64,000 nt of DNA. It comes from Lunularia cruciata. Lineage: Eukaryota; Streptophyta; Marchantiopsida; Lunulariales; Lunulariaceae. Location: contig OX419762.1 of NCBI GenBank assembly GCA_948567375.1, positions 36,561,034-36,625,033 on the forward strand, read 5' to 3'. The notes beneath the pieces are model-generated. The model worked only from the letters and a program-made list of their open reading frames with translations. It ran no database searches and was not told the origin of the DNA. Of the stretch, positions 9,687-21,607 are shown one piece after another (position 1 is the stretch's first letter; every line of letters starts with the position of its first letter). The translations under genes were made by a program, and so were the position numbers.

Positions 9687-12600
9687 ATGGAGATGGAGGA
9701 GCCTCAGCAGCAGAATGGTAATGGCAATGTGCTGTTGGAGGAGGAGGATATGATGATACCGGAGCCGATGCGAGAGCTCGATCCGAACAGGAAGGTCACG
9801 GTTGGGGTTTGTGTTATGGAGAAGAAGGTGAGCCTCAGGGAATTTGATTTGTAGAATGTAATACGTGTCTCCTCAAGTGTTTGGCTTACATAAGTGAATG
9901 AATGGAGAGAGGGCCCGGCTGTAGTAGAGCAATTACCTCCTGCACGGACTTCCTTTTGTACGGACGTTCTTCTCCCGGACACTCTTACCCATTCTGAATC
10001 CTTATTGAGTGGAGAATTTAAGAACTAACTTTTCAACTCTCGCCGACCGATATAGTCCAAACAGTTGCTTGTAATAGTTCAGATCAGGGCCTTCCCCAAC
10101 ATAGTAGTCATGGTTTTGGTCGTATGCACATATACGTCCTTCCCGTTATCCGAGGACGTGGAAAGCAAAGTGTAATCATGCCCGGAGTGAATGCTTACTT
10201 GTTGATAAGTGGTTCAATTCTCTCGAAGCGAACGATCTCCGTCTCACAATCGATATGGCGAGAAGTTTGAGACAGCTTCTTCTACTGATTCTCTGTTGCG
10301 GTCTCTCTAGAGGAACTCAAGATTGAATTGTGTGTTGCCTTAATCGTAGCTCTTTGTCGGACAGTACATTCTTAATCGTTATCAGATTGGAAATGTGGCC
10401 CGGAAAGCATTCCTTACAGGAGAAGGGCTCTGATTGAAGGTTGCCTTCGGCGCGTTCATTCCTGCTTCAGTATTTAAGCCGACTGTTTTGTGGATCGTTT
10501 CTCGTTTGCTAATCTCTTTTTAACTTTGAACTTCAAGCAATGTCATGAACGTTGTGTCGCCTTTGGCGTTTACCTCACTGTTACGGAGATTTCGTGATTA
10601 GAATTGCCTTGCTAGGAGAGGCCTGACCTGCAAATCTCACACCTTGCCCAATCGTTTGCTATTAACAGGCTCTGTCAGCCCCCATGACCGAAATTTTGAA
10701 TCGCCTTCAAGCTTTTGGCGAATTTGAGGTCTTATTATACTCTACCACCCCCGTCTCGCTTATCGCTGATAGCAGCTTTCATGCTTATTTCTTTTCCTCG
10801 ATCTGAAGAATTCGCCTGGCTTCTTGTCAAGAGTTACCGCTTTGCTCTAGGTGCTTTTCATGCAATTCTTTAAATTTCATCTTACTCGTGATTGGCGGCG
10901 TGCTTGCAGATTATCCTTTTTGGTGACAAAGTCATCCTTGAAGATCCTGTCGAGAGGTGATTCTCACCATAATCTGAGGTTTCCTTTCTTTGTATGTACA
11001 ATCAAATAATGTAAGTATAAAAATGCGTTGTTTCACTTGTCATCGCGAGTTGCTAGTACGGAAGATGATTCTCTATTAAAGTTTTCTTATGCTGTGTCAA
11101 GGATATGAGGAGAGTGGTACAGTTGACTTACTATCGTGAATGCTTGCTTTTGCAGCTGGCCTATATGCGAATGCCTGATTGCCTTTTATTCTTCCGGCTA
11201 TCCTCTCGGGAAGGCGGAGGCCTATGCAGAGCTTCGGAAGTCAGTACCAACCACACTCTACATGCTGTTCTAGTGTTTCACTTGTTTGAGGAAAATTGAG
11301 CTGAAGCTTGTTTGAATAGACAACACCCAACTTTCTTGTTAGTTCAAAATAGACCGGTGGCGTAGTTCTCCTGTTTAAACACAAATTCGTTCCCTGGTCT
11401 CTCTCTGGCCTTGGCAGTTCTCATTCCTCCTGTTTATCTGGTTGTCTATCATCAAGCCTAGCATAGAATGTATATCGTGTGTAGCGAAGAATTGAAGCTA
11501 CGGTTATCATACATTTTATTGCTTTGCAGACCATTTCTGGTCAATGAACTCCAAACTCAGCACCTCCTCCATGATCGACGCAAGGTTTATACGGTACGTT
11601 CTTCTGGTCATTCTGTAACCTATCTGGTCATACTGATCGTAAATGGATCTAGATGTGCAATTGCTGAAAAATAGCACAAAGTTATCAATTCTTATGTATT
11701 CCCCGGGGTTGCGACTCAAATTCTTTTTGTTTTGTTGGTAAAAAGATTCACGGACATGCCAGATGTGATCTTGGAGACACGAGTGGCTAAATTGGTTGGG
11801 CCGCAGGTCTCACGAAATACACAAATATTCGTCGTGGCCTTCGAATCGTAAATGATGTTGTCAAGTATCTACTGACAACACGGCTGGATTATATGTTTAT
11901 TGCAGCGGCTAGAAGAATACGGAATACCAATCCCAACGTATGCGTTAGTGAATAGGGATTTTCCAGATCAAGACCTCGACTCCTTCGTTGAGGAGGAAGA
12001 TTATGTGGAAGTTAATGGAATGCGGATATCAAAGCCCTTTGTAGAAAAGCCCGTGGATGGTGAGTAATAACGATGCATATTTTTGTGTGTTTCTGCTGAT
12101 ATGACGATCATGTAGTTCATCGAAGTGCGTGGTGGACTCTTCTGACGAGGGCCCTGTCAAGTTGACATTCTAATTTTTCCTTCTCTTGTCAATCTTGGCA
12201 TTCAAGAACTAAATGCAGTCACACCAGTTTGGAGCGGAAAGAAAAAAATGTGTGTTCTCTAGTCTAAATGTTGAAGGATCGCAATGTCTTTGAATCTCTT
12301 ATGCAAGTTTTACCTGGGCAAACGTATAGGAACATATTGTGTAACGTAATACAGAACCCGTTGTAAACAACCCGGTTCCATATCCACGTCCGAACGGACT
12401 GACTCTGACTCTGACTCTGACTCTGACACAAGATGGTGAAGATCGTCATAACTATCAGTTACATAGAGAGGAAAGCATGCCAAATTCTGCACACAGGGAT
12501 CAGCATGATGTGTGTAGTGCATCGAGACCTCTTGAATGCCATAGAGAGGCAAGCATGAACGTATAGGAACATGTGCATATTGGACTAACACAGGTATTGG

Positions 12601-14639
12601 ACGGACATGTATTGTTGCGAGCAGGAGATAACCACCGAGTGATGATCTACTACCCTAGCTCAGCTGGTGGAGGAATGAAGGAGCTGTTCCGCAAGGTCAA
12701 GACGATCGCTCCCAAATAGCCAGTCTTTGGGTGCCTTTTAGTGGTCCAGTGTAATGGCTAATGAAACATATTTTGCTTCACTCCCAAGGATCACCTTTCC
12801 GGATTCTATATATTGAAAAATACTCTTGATGTCTGTTTTTATACTACTGCAGGTTGGAAATCGGTCGAGTGAGTTTCATCCTGACATGCGAAGAGTTCGA
12901 AGAGAGGGTTCCTACATCTATGAAGAGTTTATGCCGACTGGTGGAACTGATGTCAAGGTATGTACAATCCCTTAGGGTTGACATTACCACTACCTTATAT
13001 TATCCAACATGTTAGTTCTTCTGTTCTCGCTGGTTTCCTCGACATTGCAAGCTACACCAACAGATATCCTGGTCCCTGCAAATCACGGGTGCTGCCCGTG
13101 ATGATATTTAGAGAAGACAAGGTACAGTAGGGTTGGTCGTCTAAATCTAAAGGCTGAGAAGACTATACCTCGGAACTATAGGTCCTGACTCTAACGTAAG
13201 CCATTGTCGGAACCTTCTGCCACACTATCGGCTCGACTCCTGAAGTAGCTTCCATTTTCTTCTCCTGATTTGCACCCGACAACTTGTTGGGCTTCAAATA
13301 CCACGCTCGTAAAATTGTGATAATTCTCTTTTGGGGTTGTTTCTTTCATGCAGGTTTATACAGTTGGTCCTGAGTATGCCCATGCTGAAGCACGTAAGAG
13401 TCCAGTAGTTGATGGAGTTGTCATGCGAAGTGCAGATGGGAAAGAGGTATGAACACTGTATCGTATTTGTCCTTTCAGGTGAGTTTATAGTGGGGTCTGG
13501 ACATAATTTGCTAAAGTTCTATTCAATTTACATCGGGTACCATGGAGAATCTCTTGAGTTTAGCAGTTCAAGAGTGGAGCACGATTGACTTCTGGTAGCA
13601 TTGGTAGTGTGGTGCTACGCGTACACTGACGAAGAGTCGTGTAAGCCATGCAGGTGAGGTATCCCGTGTTATTGACACCTGCAGAGAAGCAGATGGCTCG
13701 GCAAGTTTGTATAGCTTTTGGACAAGGAGTAAGCATCCCGTTTAATGAGATTATGCCCATTTGTTTTTGTTATTTTTTAAAGCGAAGCAAAGGTGAATCT
13801 CTTTGTCAAATACTCAAGTGTGGAGACATCTCAACCGCGTAGACACGCATCGCTAGCGTTAGTCGCTAATGGAAGTATTAGCAGCTCAACCATTTCCGGC
13901 TTGCATGATAATCTATTTGTCCAGCTCAACCATTTCGTTCCATAGAACATAAGATGGAATATGTTGTCAATGTTCTCTTTCGTTTTGATCGTCGTTCTCT
14001 CATTTTATCACGTGTTCTCTCGTATGACAGGTTTGTGGATTTGATCTTCTTAGATCCCAAGGAAGATCGTATGTTTGTGATGTAAATGGATGGAGTTTTG
14101 TTAAGAATTCTTACAAGTAAGTAAATGCATTCTGCACTTGCATTGACTTTACTGTGATTTGGTGCGCACTGTGAGTTGAAACATTAGATTGGCACATTGC
14201 TGTTTCCGTAAGTTATCTGCACTATCTTGCTTTCAACCATGTGGTGCTGTCGCACGGCATTTCATTCCATTTACTTGCACTATATAGCACATCTTTTCGT
14301 GAGGACCTTCAGTTTCTGATCTTGTTACCGCATCGATTGTCTGGTTACCAGTGCGAGTGAGATTCTGTTCTTGTGCTAACCCTTGCTAAATTGCATATCA
14401 ATGCGATTTCCAACGTTTATTATGAGAAGGTACTATGATGACGCGGCATGTGTTCTAAGAACCATGTTCCTTGAGGCTAAGGCACCGCATCTTTCCTCAC
14501 TGCTACCTCCGTGCCTACCATGGAGTAATGATGTTGCCCAGGCCATCACCGATGATGGGATATCAAGACAGGGTAGTGCTATCAAAGGAACGTTTGGGCA
14601 AGCAGAGGAACTCCGTTGTGTTATTGCAGTCCTTCGGCA
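9687..14639 (+). other. VIH: VIH exons 1-12: ATP-grasp kinase half
   Basis: Coding exons read by eye with intron phases checked: 9687-9827, 10669-10728, 10910-10956, 11156-11239, 11530-11593, 11906-12059, 12625-12695, 12853-12957, 13354-13446, 13654-13728, 14031-14116, 14430-14639. They encode residues 1 to about 397, ending inside the His codon of RHGDRTP. Lys242 and Asp315 sit where I recall the Arabidopsis VIH2 kinase-dead residues (Lys219 and Asp292), with a constant offset of 23. Intron 1 (9828-10668) and intron 6 (12060-12624) are the longest here; intron 6 holds a hexamer repeat. Confidence 0.93.
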
Positions 14640-17600
14640 GTACGTTCCTTTCACCTTGTCATGATATGACCTAAGACCATTTTTCGCCGTTCTATGTTGC
14701 AGTGATTGGGCTTAAAACTAGTAGAACTTGCGGAGGCGACTGAAACTTCACTATAATAAGTTTGTGAGGGAAGTGGAGGTTTCAGTAAATGTTTCATAGA
14801 TCCTTAGTCACATCTGCTTCCATATCAAGTCAGCTGCAATGGACTGAAATATTTTGCCCCTGTTTCTGTTGCGTGTACCAGTGGTGATCGCACACCGAAG
14901 CAAAAGGTCAAAATGAAAGTTACACACGATAGGTTGCTTAACTTGATGCTCAAATACAATGGTGGAAGACCTCGGGCTGAGGTAACTATGTACTCCGCCA
15001 GAGATGGTACGAAACGAGTTAGTATCAGGCTGCTACGCAAACGTAGTGACCTTTCGGTTCAGATCAAATGACATTGTGATCAACTTCTCGAGTCCATCCT
15101 TCTAGACCGAAAGGTTCAGGGCAACATATAGAAGTATACCGTTTTCTCATGGAAATAGATATCTAACTGGAAAAGGCGGAGTCAAATTCATGATGTATTG
15201 AGTAGGTGCTGGCTGATTCACCCAAAAGCCTCACCGGTAGTTGAAAACGATTACCCGACGAAGTAAGGTTCGGCATCCTCGGAGTTTGGACACATAAAAA
15301 ATGATTATTTTCAGTGGAGAGGACATGTAAATGTAGAGAAGAAACACTGGAAGGTATGAAGAAGAGTATGACCCGGCGAGTATAGTGCTTTTAGTTCAGG
15401 TCTTCTATGACCTCTTTATGTCATCCTGTTGACAAAACAAACCATTATGCATTATTACAGCGCGCTCTCTCTCTCAGTCTCCCTTAAAGGAGTATCTTTC
15501 TCACAGTTTCCGGTGACGTTCCAGTTTATTCTAATGTATTTTTCTCTATTCTGACTCTAATTCCACGGCTATTTCTCAGCTCTTGTTTTCCTAATTGGTC
15601 CCATTACATTGGTGAACCTGTAAATATGGTCAAATGAACGAAGGCTCAAAAGCCTCCAGTTGTGAACTACTTAATAACTGGCTTATATATGTCCACAACT
15701 GATTCAGATTGTTGATGCAGGCCAAGTTGAAAAGTGCTGTGCAGTTGCAGGACTTGTTGGATGCCACTCGAATGCTTGTACCCCGGTCAAGGTACTACTG
15801 GATACCCTTGGTATTTGGAGAGGCTTGATCGTCAGTGCTTTGAGTCGACGTCAACTCGCCTGATGTTTTATATTGCAAATCTTCACAGTGAAGCTCTTTT
15901 GACTGGGAATAACTGTCCTGATGCAGGTCAGGGAAAGAAAGTGATAGCGAGGCTGAAGATTTAGAGCATGCCGAAAAGCTACGTCATGTGAAGGCAGTCT
16001 TGGAGGAGGTCTGCCGCCATCCCTCTTTTGCCATCCATTTAAAGCATAATTTCAATCTCCCGGGTAAACTGAAGCGTGTGAATTTGGAATGTTGATAGTT
16101 CAAGACATCCTTAACACGGATCATGATTTTACATGATCTTACCAGAATTACTAAATAGGGAATATCTTATCCTTAAATATGATCATCACATAACGGGCTG
16201 AGTTTGATATCGAAGAAGAGAAAATAGTAGTTACTGATGGGCCCTCGAACTTCTGTACCCTCTTGCTTGTTGGCACAGGGTGGACACTTCTCTGGTATAT
16301 ACCGCAAGGTGCAGTTAAAGCCTCAAAAATGGTCTAAAGTTTTGAAGGAGGATGTTGAAACTGAAGAAGAGCGGCCTACTGAAGCTTTGATGGTTTTGAA
16401 GTACGGTGGTGTCCTCACTCATGCAGGAGGCAAGCAGGTAGAGTTTATTTTAGCTGCAACGAGGAGGCAAAAAAAACATATCACCAAAAAATTCTGGATA
16501 GTGACAATTTAATGGACCCAATGACCAGAATTTATATATTGAAGTTTCTTTTATACTTATCATAATGATGTCAGTAAACATTGAGGACTTGAAATGTCCA
16601 CTGTTGCTGTATTCGATCGATGCCAGGCACTTACAGAAATACTTGAACTTGCTGGTTGATATGATAATCTGTCTTCGTCCATTTTCGTCCCCTTCCGACC
16701 ATCCGATGTTCACTTACCTTTACAGGCGGAAGAACTAGGAAGAACATTCAGGAACGTCATGTACCCAGGTAACTTCTTAAGCTAATCGTCCAAAAGACAC
16801 CACAGTAGATTTTCTTCCGCACATGAAACCACTTTCCTCAGTGCTAGCTCTTGTGATGGCTCATCCCACATGCCTGGAAGGTTCTCCAACAAATGTGAAA
16901 GTTGATGTCTCTACGGGGTTATCCATGATTTTCATAATTATATCTCTTGACTTGAAGTCTGCTCCAAATTGCAGGTGAAGGTACTGGTCTACTCCGTCTT
17001 CATAGTACCTACAGGCACGATTTGAAGATCTACAGTTCAGACGAGGGTCGGGTACAGGTAAGAGTTATGACAGTATCTGTAGCGGACAGAATGGGGATTT
17101 TGTTCGTCTTCAACCGAAGTTCGTTACCGAACACAACGCTTGTATTTATGTTATACTGTCCGATGTGTGACAGTGATGCATATACTAAGTCTGTTGATGT
17201 GTTGCAGATGTCAGCCGCTGCTTTTGCAAAAGGATTACTCGATCTTGAAGGTCAATTGACCCCAATTTTGGTATGCAACTACTAGCAAAAATGTCTCTTG
17301 CTACAGTAGACGCTTATTATGCCGAGCGAGTACTGTGAAGCAATAGACTATACTGGCTAGAAGTTTTGATGTGTGGGCGTGCTGGATCAAGCTTCTCAGA
17401 GATCAAATTTCTGCAGGTTTCTCTTGTGAGCAAAGATTCGCCCATGCTGGATGGACTTGATACTGCCAGTATTGAAATGAAAGAAGCGAAGGTGAACGTC
17501 AGACCATCTCCCTTAAACTTGTTCTTGGAGCCTTTTATCACGTACTCTTCGTTCACTCCCATGGTTACGAAACCCAGACTCTAACTTAGCATGAGAAATG

Positions 17601-20600
17601 TGCTTACTCACTGTCTGCTGGTGCGATTGCAGGGTAGATTAACTCAGATTGTCACCACTGAGTCAGAATCACTTCCGAAGCCTGCAAAACCAGAGACACC
17701 TTGGATGGTGGATGGTGGAGGGCTACCTAACAATCCCATGAATTTGATAAAACAGCTGGTAAGTGGATCTTCTTGGACACAGACAGAGAAATCAGGATCA
17801 GTATTTTACTTGGGCTGGAGTTATTTCACAAAGAGATACCTGATCTACCAACTCCTTCACTTGTATACGTAGGTGGAGTTGACAAACGCTGTAACAACGC
17901 AAGTGAAAGGACTATGCAAAGCTGAAGAAGAGCGCCTGGCCGAGCGCCTAGAAGAAACACCTTCAGATGAAGAACTGCCTCCATATGACCAAGCTCGCGC
18001 ACTTGGTAAGACAAATATGGATGTGGATCGTATCGCGGAGGGATTACCTTGTGGCAATGAAGGGTTCCTTCTTATGTTTGCTCGGTGGAAGAAGCTTGAG
18101 CGTGATGTGTTCAATGAACGTAAGAGGTAAGACGCAGGGTTTGACTTTGTCATGTTAGCTCGTACAAATTTACTGGGATTCATTGGCATGTAGACGTGGT
18201 TTAGCACCGCTCATTGTTGGACGAGATAACTTGTAGCATCTGAGACTGAACAGTTGCGTGACAAGTATGGGTTCTTGGTTGCAGTCGATATGATATCAGC
18301 AAAGTTCCGGACATCTATGACTCCGTCAAGTAAGTCTTTTCACAACTCTGGATTGGATAGTTAGTTCGCGGAAAAGTTTTTTCATACTGTAACCTTTAAA
18401 GACTCAAATGCCATGGGACGATATGGGTTTCATCTTTGTACTTTTGTGTATGCATATCCTGTATCTTCTATAATATCATGAGGTGACACTATGTACGCTG
18501 TCGCTATGTGACGCTGTGTACGTTGTCTTCTTCAGGTATGATCTGATACATAATGCTCATCTGAAACTGGAGAAACTAGAAGAACTATACGGAGTTGCAA
18601 AGGTATGGATGTTCGTTACAAAGGTGACGCGGGATTACATATTTGGTTGACGGATAATTAGTAGTTAAACAATGTCCGTACGAAGAGGTTATGTTCTTGG
18701 CCATAAACTTTGAAAATGGTTGCAGGAGTTGGCAGACGGGATCATCCCTGCAGAATATGGAATCAACCCCAAACATAAACTTATCATCGGGTCCAAGGTA
18801 TGTTCGTGGAGGGGGCAGGAAGCTATGATTTAGCAGAGGTGTTTTTCTATTTGATACTTCTTCCCGGGGACTGAGATTTGACAACCTGAGGTCTTAATAG
18901 CTCCATTTGATATCAGTGTAGATAAGCTGGGTTCTAACCCGTCCTCGATGTTAATCCCTTGCCACGTGAATTCCTGTGCAGATTGCACGACGTTTGATGG
19001 GGAAGATTCTGATTGATCTTAGAAACACAAGAGAAGAAGCAAAAACTGTATCGGAGTTGAAGCACAACCAATATGCTGTTAAGATGTGCATGAGAACAAA
19101 GTCTCATAAACCCTATGATGGTGAAGGTAAAGCAAACGGGAAAGTGAAGACATCTAGCGAGGGTTCACGGTTAAAGTGTTCTTCGAATGAGAAACCGCCC
19201 GTAAATGACAAAGAGCTCAAAGAGCAACCAGATGACGACGAGGAGAAAGAGACAAGCTATCGATTGGATCCTAAGTAAAGCACTTTCTTGACCCTATCCG
19301 AACTTAACCGTGTATGGTATGATGATGATGAAGAAGAAGAAGAAGAAGAAGAAGAAGAAGAAGAAGAAGCAGGAGCATGAGAACTAAAGATAACTTAAAT
19401 TGCCCGTCGGTACTGCCCGTTAAAAGGGTCCCCCAATTAACGGGCTGTACCAACGGGCACTAAAATGTGTAACTAAAGTTTATAGACCGGTGTGCTCAAC
19501 TATCTTACAGGTTTGCCATATTCGGCTGATCCACACAATGAAGTGGGCGAACGGGATTTTCCGATCTGTGTTTTTGACTATGAATTCGCATTATCTTGTC
19601 AAAGATTGTATGGCTATGATTTTGTATATGCTTAGTATTCAAGGCGAGCTTCTAAAACACAACAGTCGTACAAGGAAAGAAATTAAGAGATGTAACAGTA
19701 CCATCTTAACTAGAGATAAGAGTCAAGAGGACAAGAGTGTGGCTACTCGGCTAGGCATGAATATCAGCTGATAGGTTTCTTCAGAAGTATGGGTAGTTTG
19801 AGTCACCTACAATCGCTTTGTGATCAAGATCTCCCTTATGTATACATCGCGTCTATCCACTATCTATAGTATGTAGTATGTTTGTAGTTAAAACATCAGG
19901 TAGGTGTTGTAGCTGACCATCATCAAGTTATCCAAATCAATTTATGTTTGTCGTTCTCACGTCAACAGGATGGCAGAGGTCTTCCCTTTTGCTTGTTCAG
20001 TGGTAACTTTTACCATATCTCATTATGTGTGGTCCTTATACTGCCACAGGTATGCAAATGTAAGAACTCCTGAAAGACATGTCCGCACGCGCCTATACTT
20101 CACATCGGTGAGCTGCTACATGGTTTTGTGACATTTCAGTTACATATGTAATGAACCGTGAAGGAAGCTACCTCATTGCAGGCTAGTCACTGGTGTGAGT
20201 TCTTTTGAACGTTTTATAGCATTTCTTAAATTGAAATAATGTTTTGCTTGATCCGTGATAGGAATCGCATATACATGCCTTAATCAATGTGCTACGATAT
20301 TGCTACTTAGACGACGCACTCAGTGCGGAGAACAGTCTTGTCTCCCATGAGGGACTGCAACGCCTGTTTCAGCTCAAAGAACTGGACTACCTGACGCATG
20401 TTGTCCTACGCATGTACGAGAACACCGCGGTATGACGTCTATTTTTCCCTTAACAGAACCCCTACTCATATTATATGCTTTCTGTTTGTGGCGTGTAAGG
20501 TCAATACAACGGTCGATAACGCGCTCTTTCAATTCAGCGGAAGGACTTCTAATTCTCTCAGGTAAGGAGTACGAAGGACCAGTTATTTACCCGATTTCAT

Positions 20601-21607
20601 CGTTCTTGTAGGTCCCGCTGGAGGATCCAAAGAGATTCAGAATCGAATTGATGTTTAGTAGTGGAGCAGCCCTCAGCCCATTGCTGGTAAGGATTACGGA
20701 CTGATTATCATATTTAAATTGTGCCTGCTCGTTCTTATTAGTCTACTGATACAGAAGAGATTCCAAAACCCTATAATCTGGATGTAGGTTCTCCTGAAGT
20801 CTAAAATTTACCGATCTTACTTTATATGCATGACATATTATTGAACACTGATATCCTGTATAGATGATACATCCCCTCTAACAAAACTCATATTTACTGT
20901 CGAATCTCTGAACGGATGCTCTGCTTAGCTAAGAAACACGATAAAAATCGGTGGGGGAACTATGATATGTCGGGCATCGTCTATATCCAGGTCGTAGAGT
21001 ATGTGCTGGACTCTCTGGGTATATCCATGATTCACCACACCATGTGTGAATGATGGATTTACTTCTCATACCTGGTCCACCATGTCATGTCCTGTCCGGT
21101 CTTAAGTGGGTTACAAAACAGTGTTCTAACGAACGGGTTCCGTATTCATACAGCCAACATATCCAGGTCATAGGATTTTTGGTAGAAGGTTTATCGTCTG
21201 CAAGACTCTCTGATAATGTGCTGGACTTTGAGGTTGCGATAGTTTCCTTGGACTTGTTTTTAATTCTGCGGATTCTAATTCTGCTTCCCCTAACGTAATG
21301 TAAAATGAGGGAATGTTGAAATCTTACAGTAAGACTGCTACTGTTTGTGATTGTGCAGGCTTCTCCTATTAATCGTGATCATACTCTCCCAGTGAATCCT
21401 CCAGAAACTCTTCAAGAGGACGGATCTTACGTTACCTTTGACAGGTTGGAGAAGATGGTTCGGCCATTTGCCATGCCTGCAGAGGATTTTCCACCTGCAA
21501 CCACTCCACAGGGTTTTTCAGGCCTCTTTTCAAAAGGTGGAGGTGTCTTAGAGCGTCTTGTCAACCTCTGGCCTTTTAACAAGCATCATGTGAATGGAAA
21601 ATTTTGA
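9687..21607 (+). CDS. VIH: inositol hexakisphosphate / diphosphoinositol pentakisphosphate kinase (VIH/PPIP5K type)
   Basis: A bifunctional cytosolic enzyme: an N-terminal ATP-grasp kinase makes 1-pyrophosphates (1-InsP7, InsP8) and a C-terminal histidine phosphatase-like domain removes them. In plants InsP8 binds SPX proteins and reports phosphate status. Thirty exons with GT-AG borders join without a frame break into 1090 residues plus stop, close to the length I recall for Arabidopsis VIH proteins (about 1050). Landmarks are [12 protein letters not shown] (residues ~36-47), [37 protein letters not shown] (Lys242), [14 protein letters not shown] (Asp315), [10 protein letters not shown] (Arg396, His397), [42 protein letters not shown] and FTSESHIHAL. 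The ATG at 9687 is the first in frame, with a purine at -3 and G at +4. No key residue is missing. Identification is very secure; paralog number is not, so VIH is a family symbol. Confidence 0.96.
12397..12427. repeat. hexamer microsatellite in VIH intron 6
   Basis: GACTCT units repeat about four to five times (read as GACTGACTCTGACTCT and onward). It lies within the intron at 12060-12624, so length change would not alter the protein. Confidence 0.85.
19330..19369. repeat. (GAA)13 microsatellite in VIH intron 26
   Basis: Thirteen GAA triplets follow three GAT triplets, 55 bp after the donor site of exon 26. On the coding strand this is a purine-only tract, a type that can form triplex DNA and slow transcription or act as an intronic splicing enhancer. 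Confidence 0.92.
19402..19458. repeat. intronic foldback (inverted repeat) in VIH intron 26
   Basis: The left arm, starting GCCCGTCGGTACTGCCCGTT, pairs with a right arm ending AACGGGCTGTACCAACGGGC. About 20 of 22 outer bases pair; a small mismatched centre of about 14 nt remains. It may be a small MITE-like element or an intronic RNA hairpin. Confidence 0.8.

Larger units (their letters stand above)
14882..21607 (+). other. VIH: VIH exons 13-30: histidine phosphatase-like half and C-terminal tail
   Basis: Coding exons: 14882-14981, 15721-15791, 15927-16008, 16279-16437, 16726-16768, 16975-17057, 17208-17270, 17417-17491, 17633-17758, 17873-18126, 18285-18329, 18536-18602, 18726-18797, 18982-19274, 20050-20107, 20262-20429, 20612-20686, 21359-21607. 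The RHG signature is split by intron 12. The second catalytic His region is ESHIH at residues ~928-932. Exon 26 carries an acidic, Lys-rich linker (DDDEEKET) before [16 protein letters not shown], which is variable in the family. The last exon gives an ~80-residue Pro-rich tail ending NKHHVNGKF, for which I know no function. Stop TGA is at 21605-21607. Confidence 0.93.
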
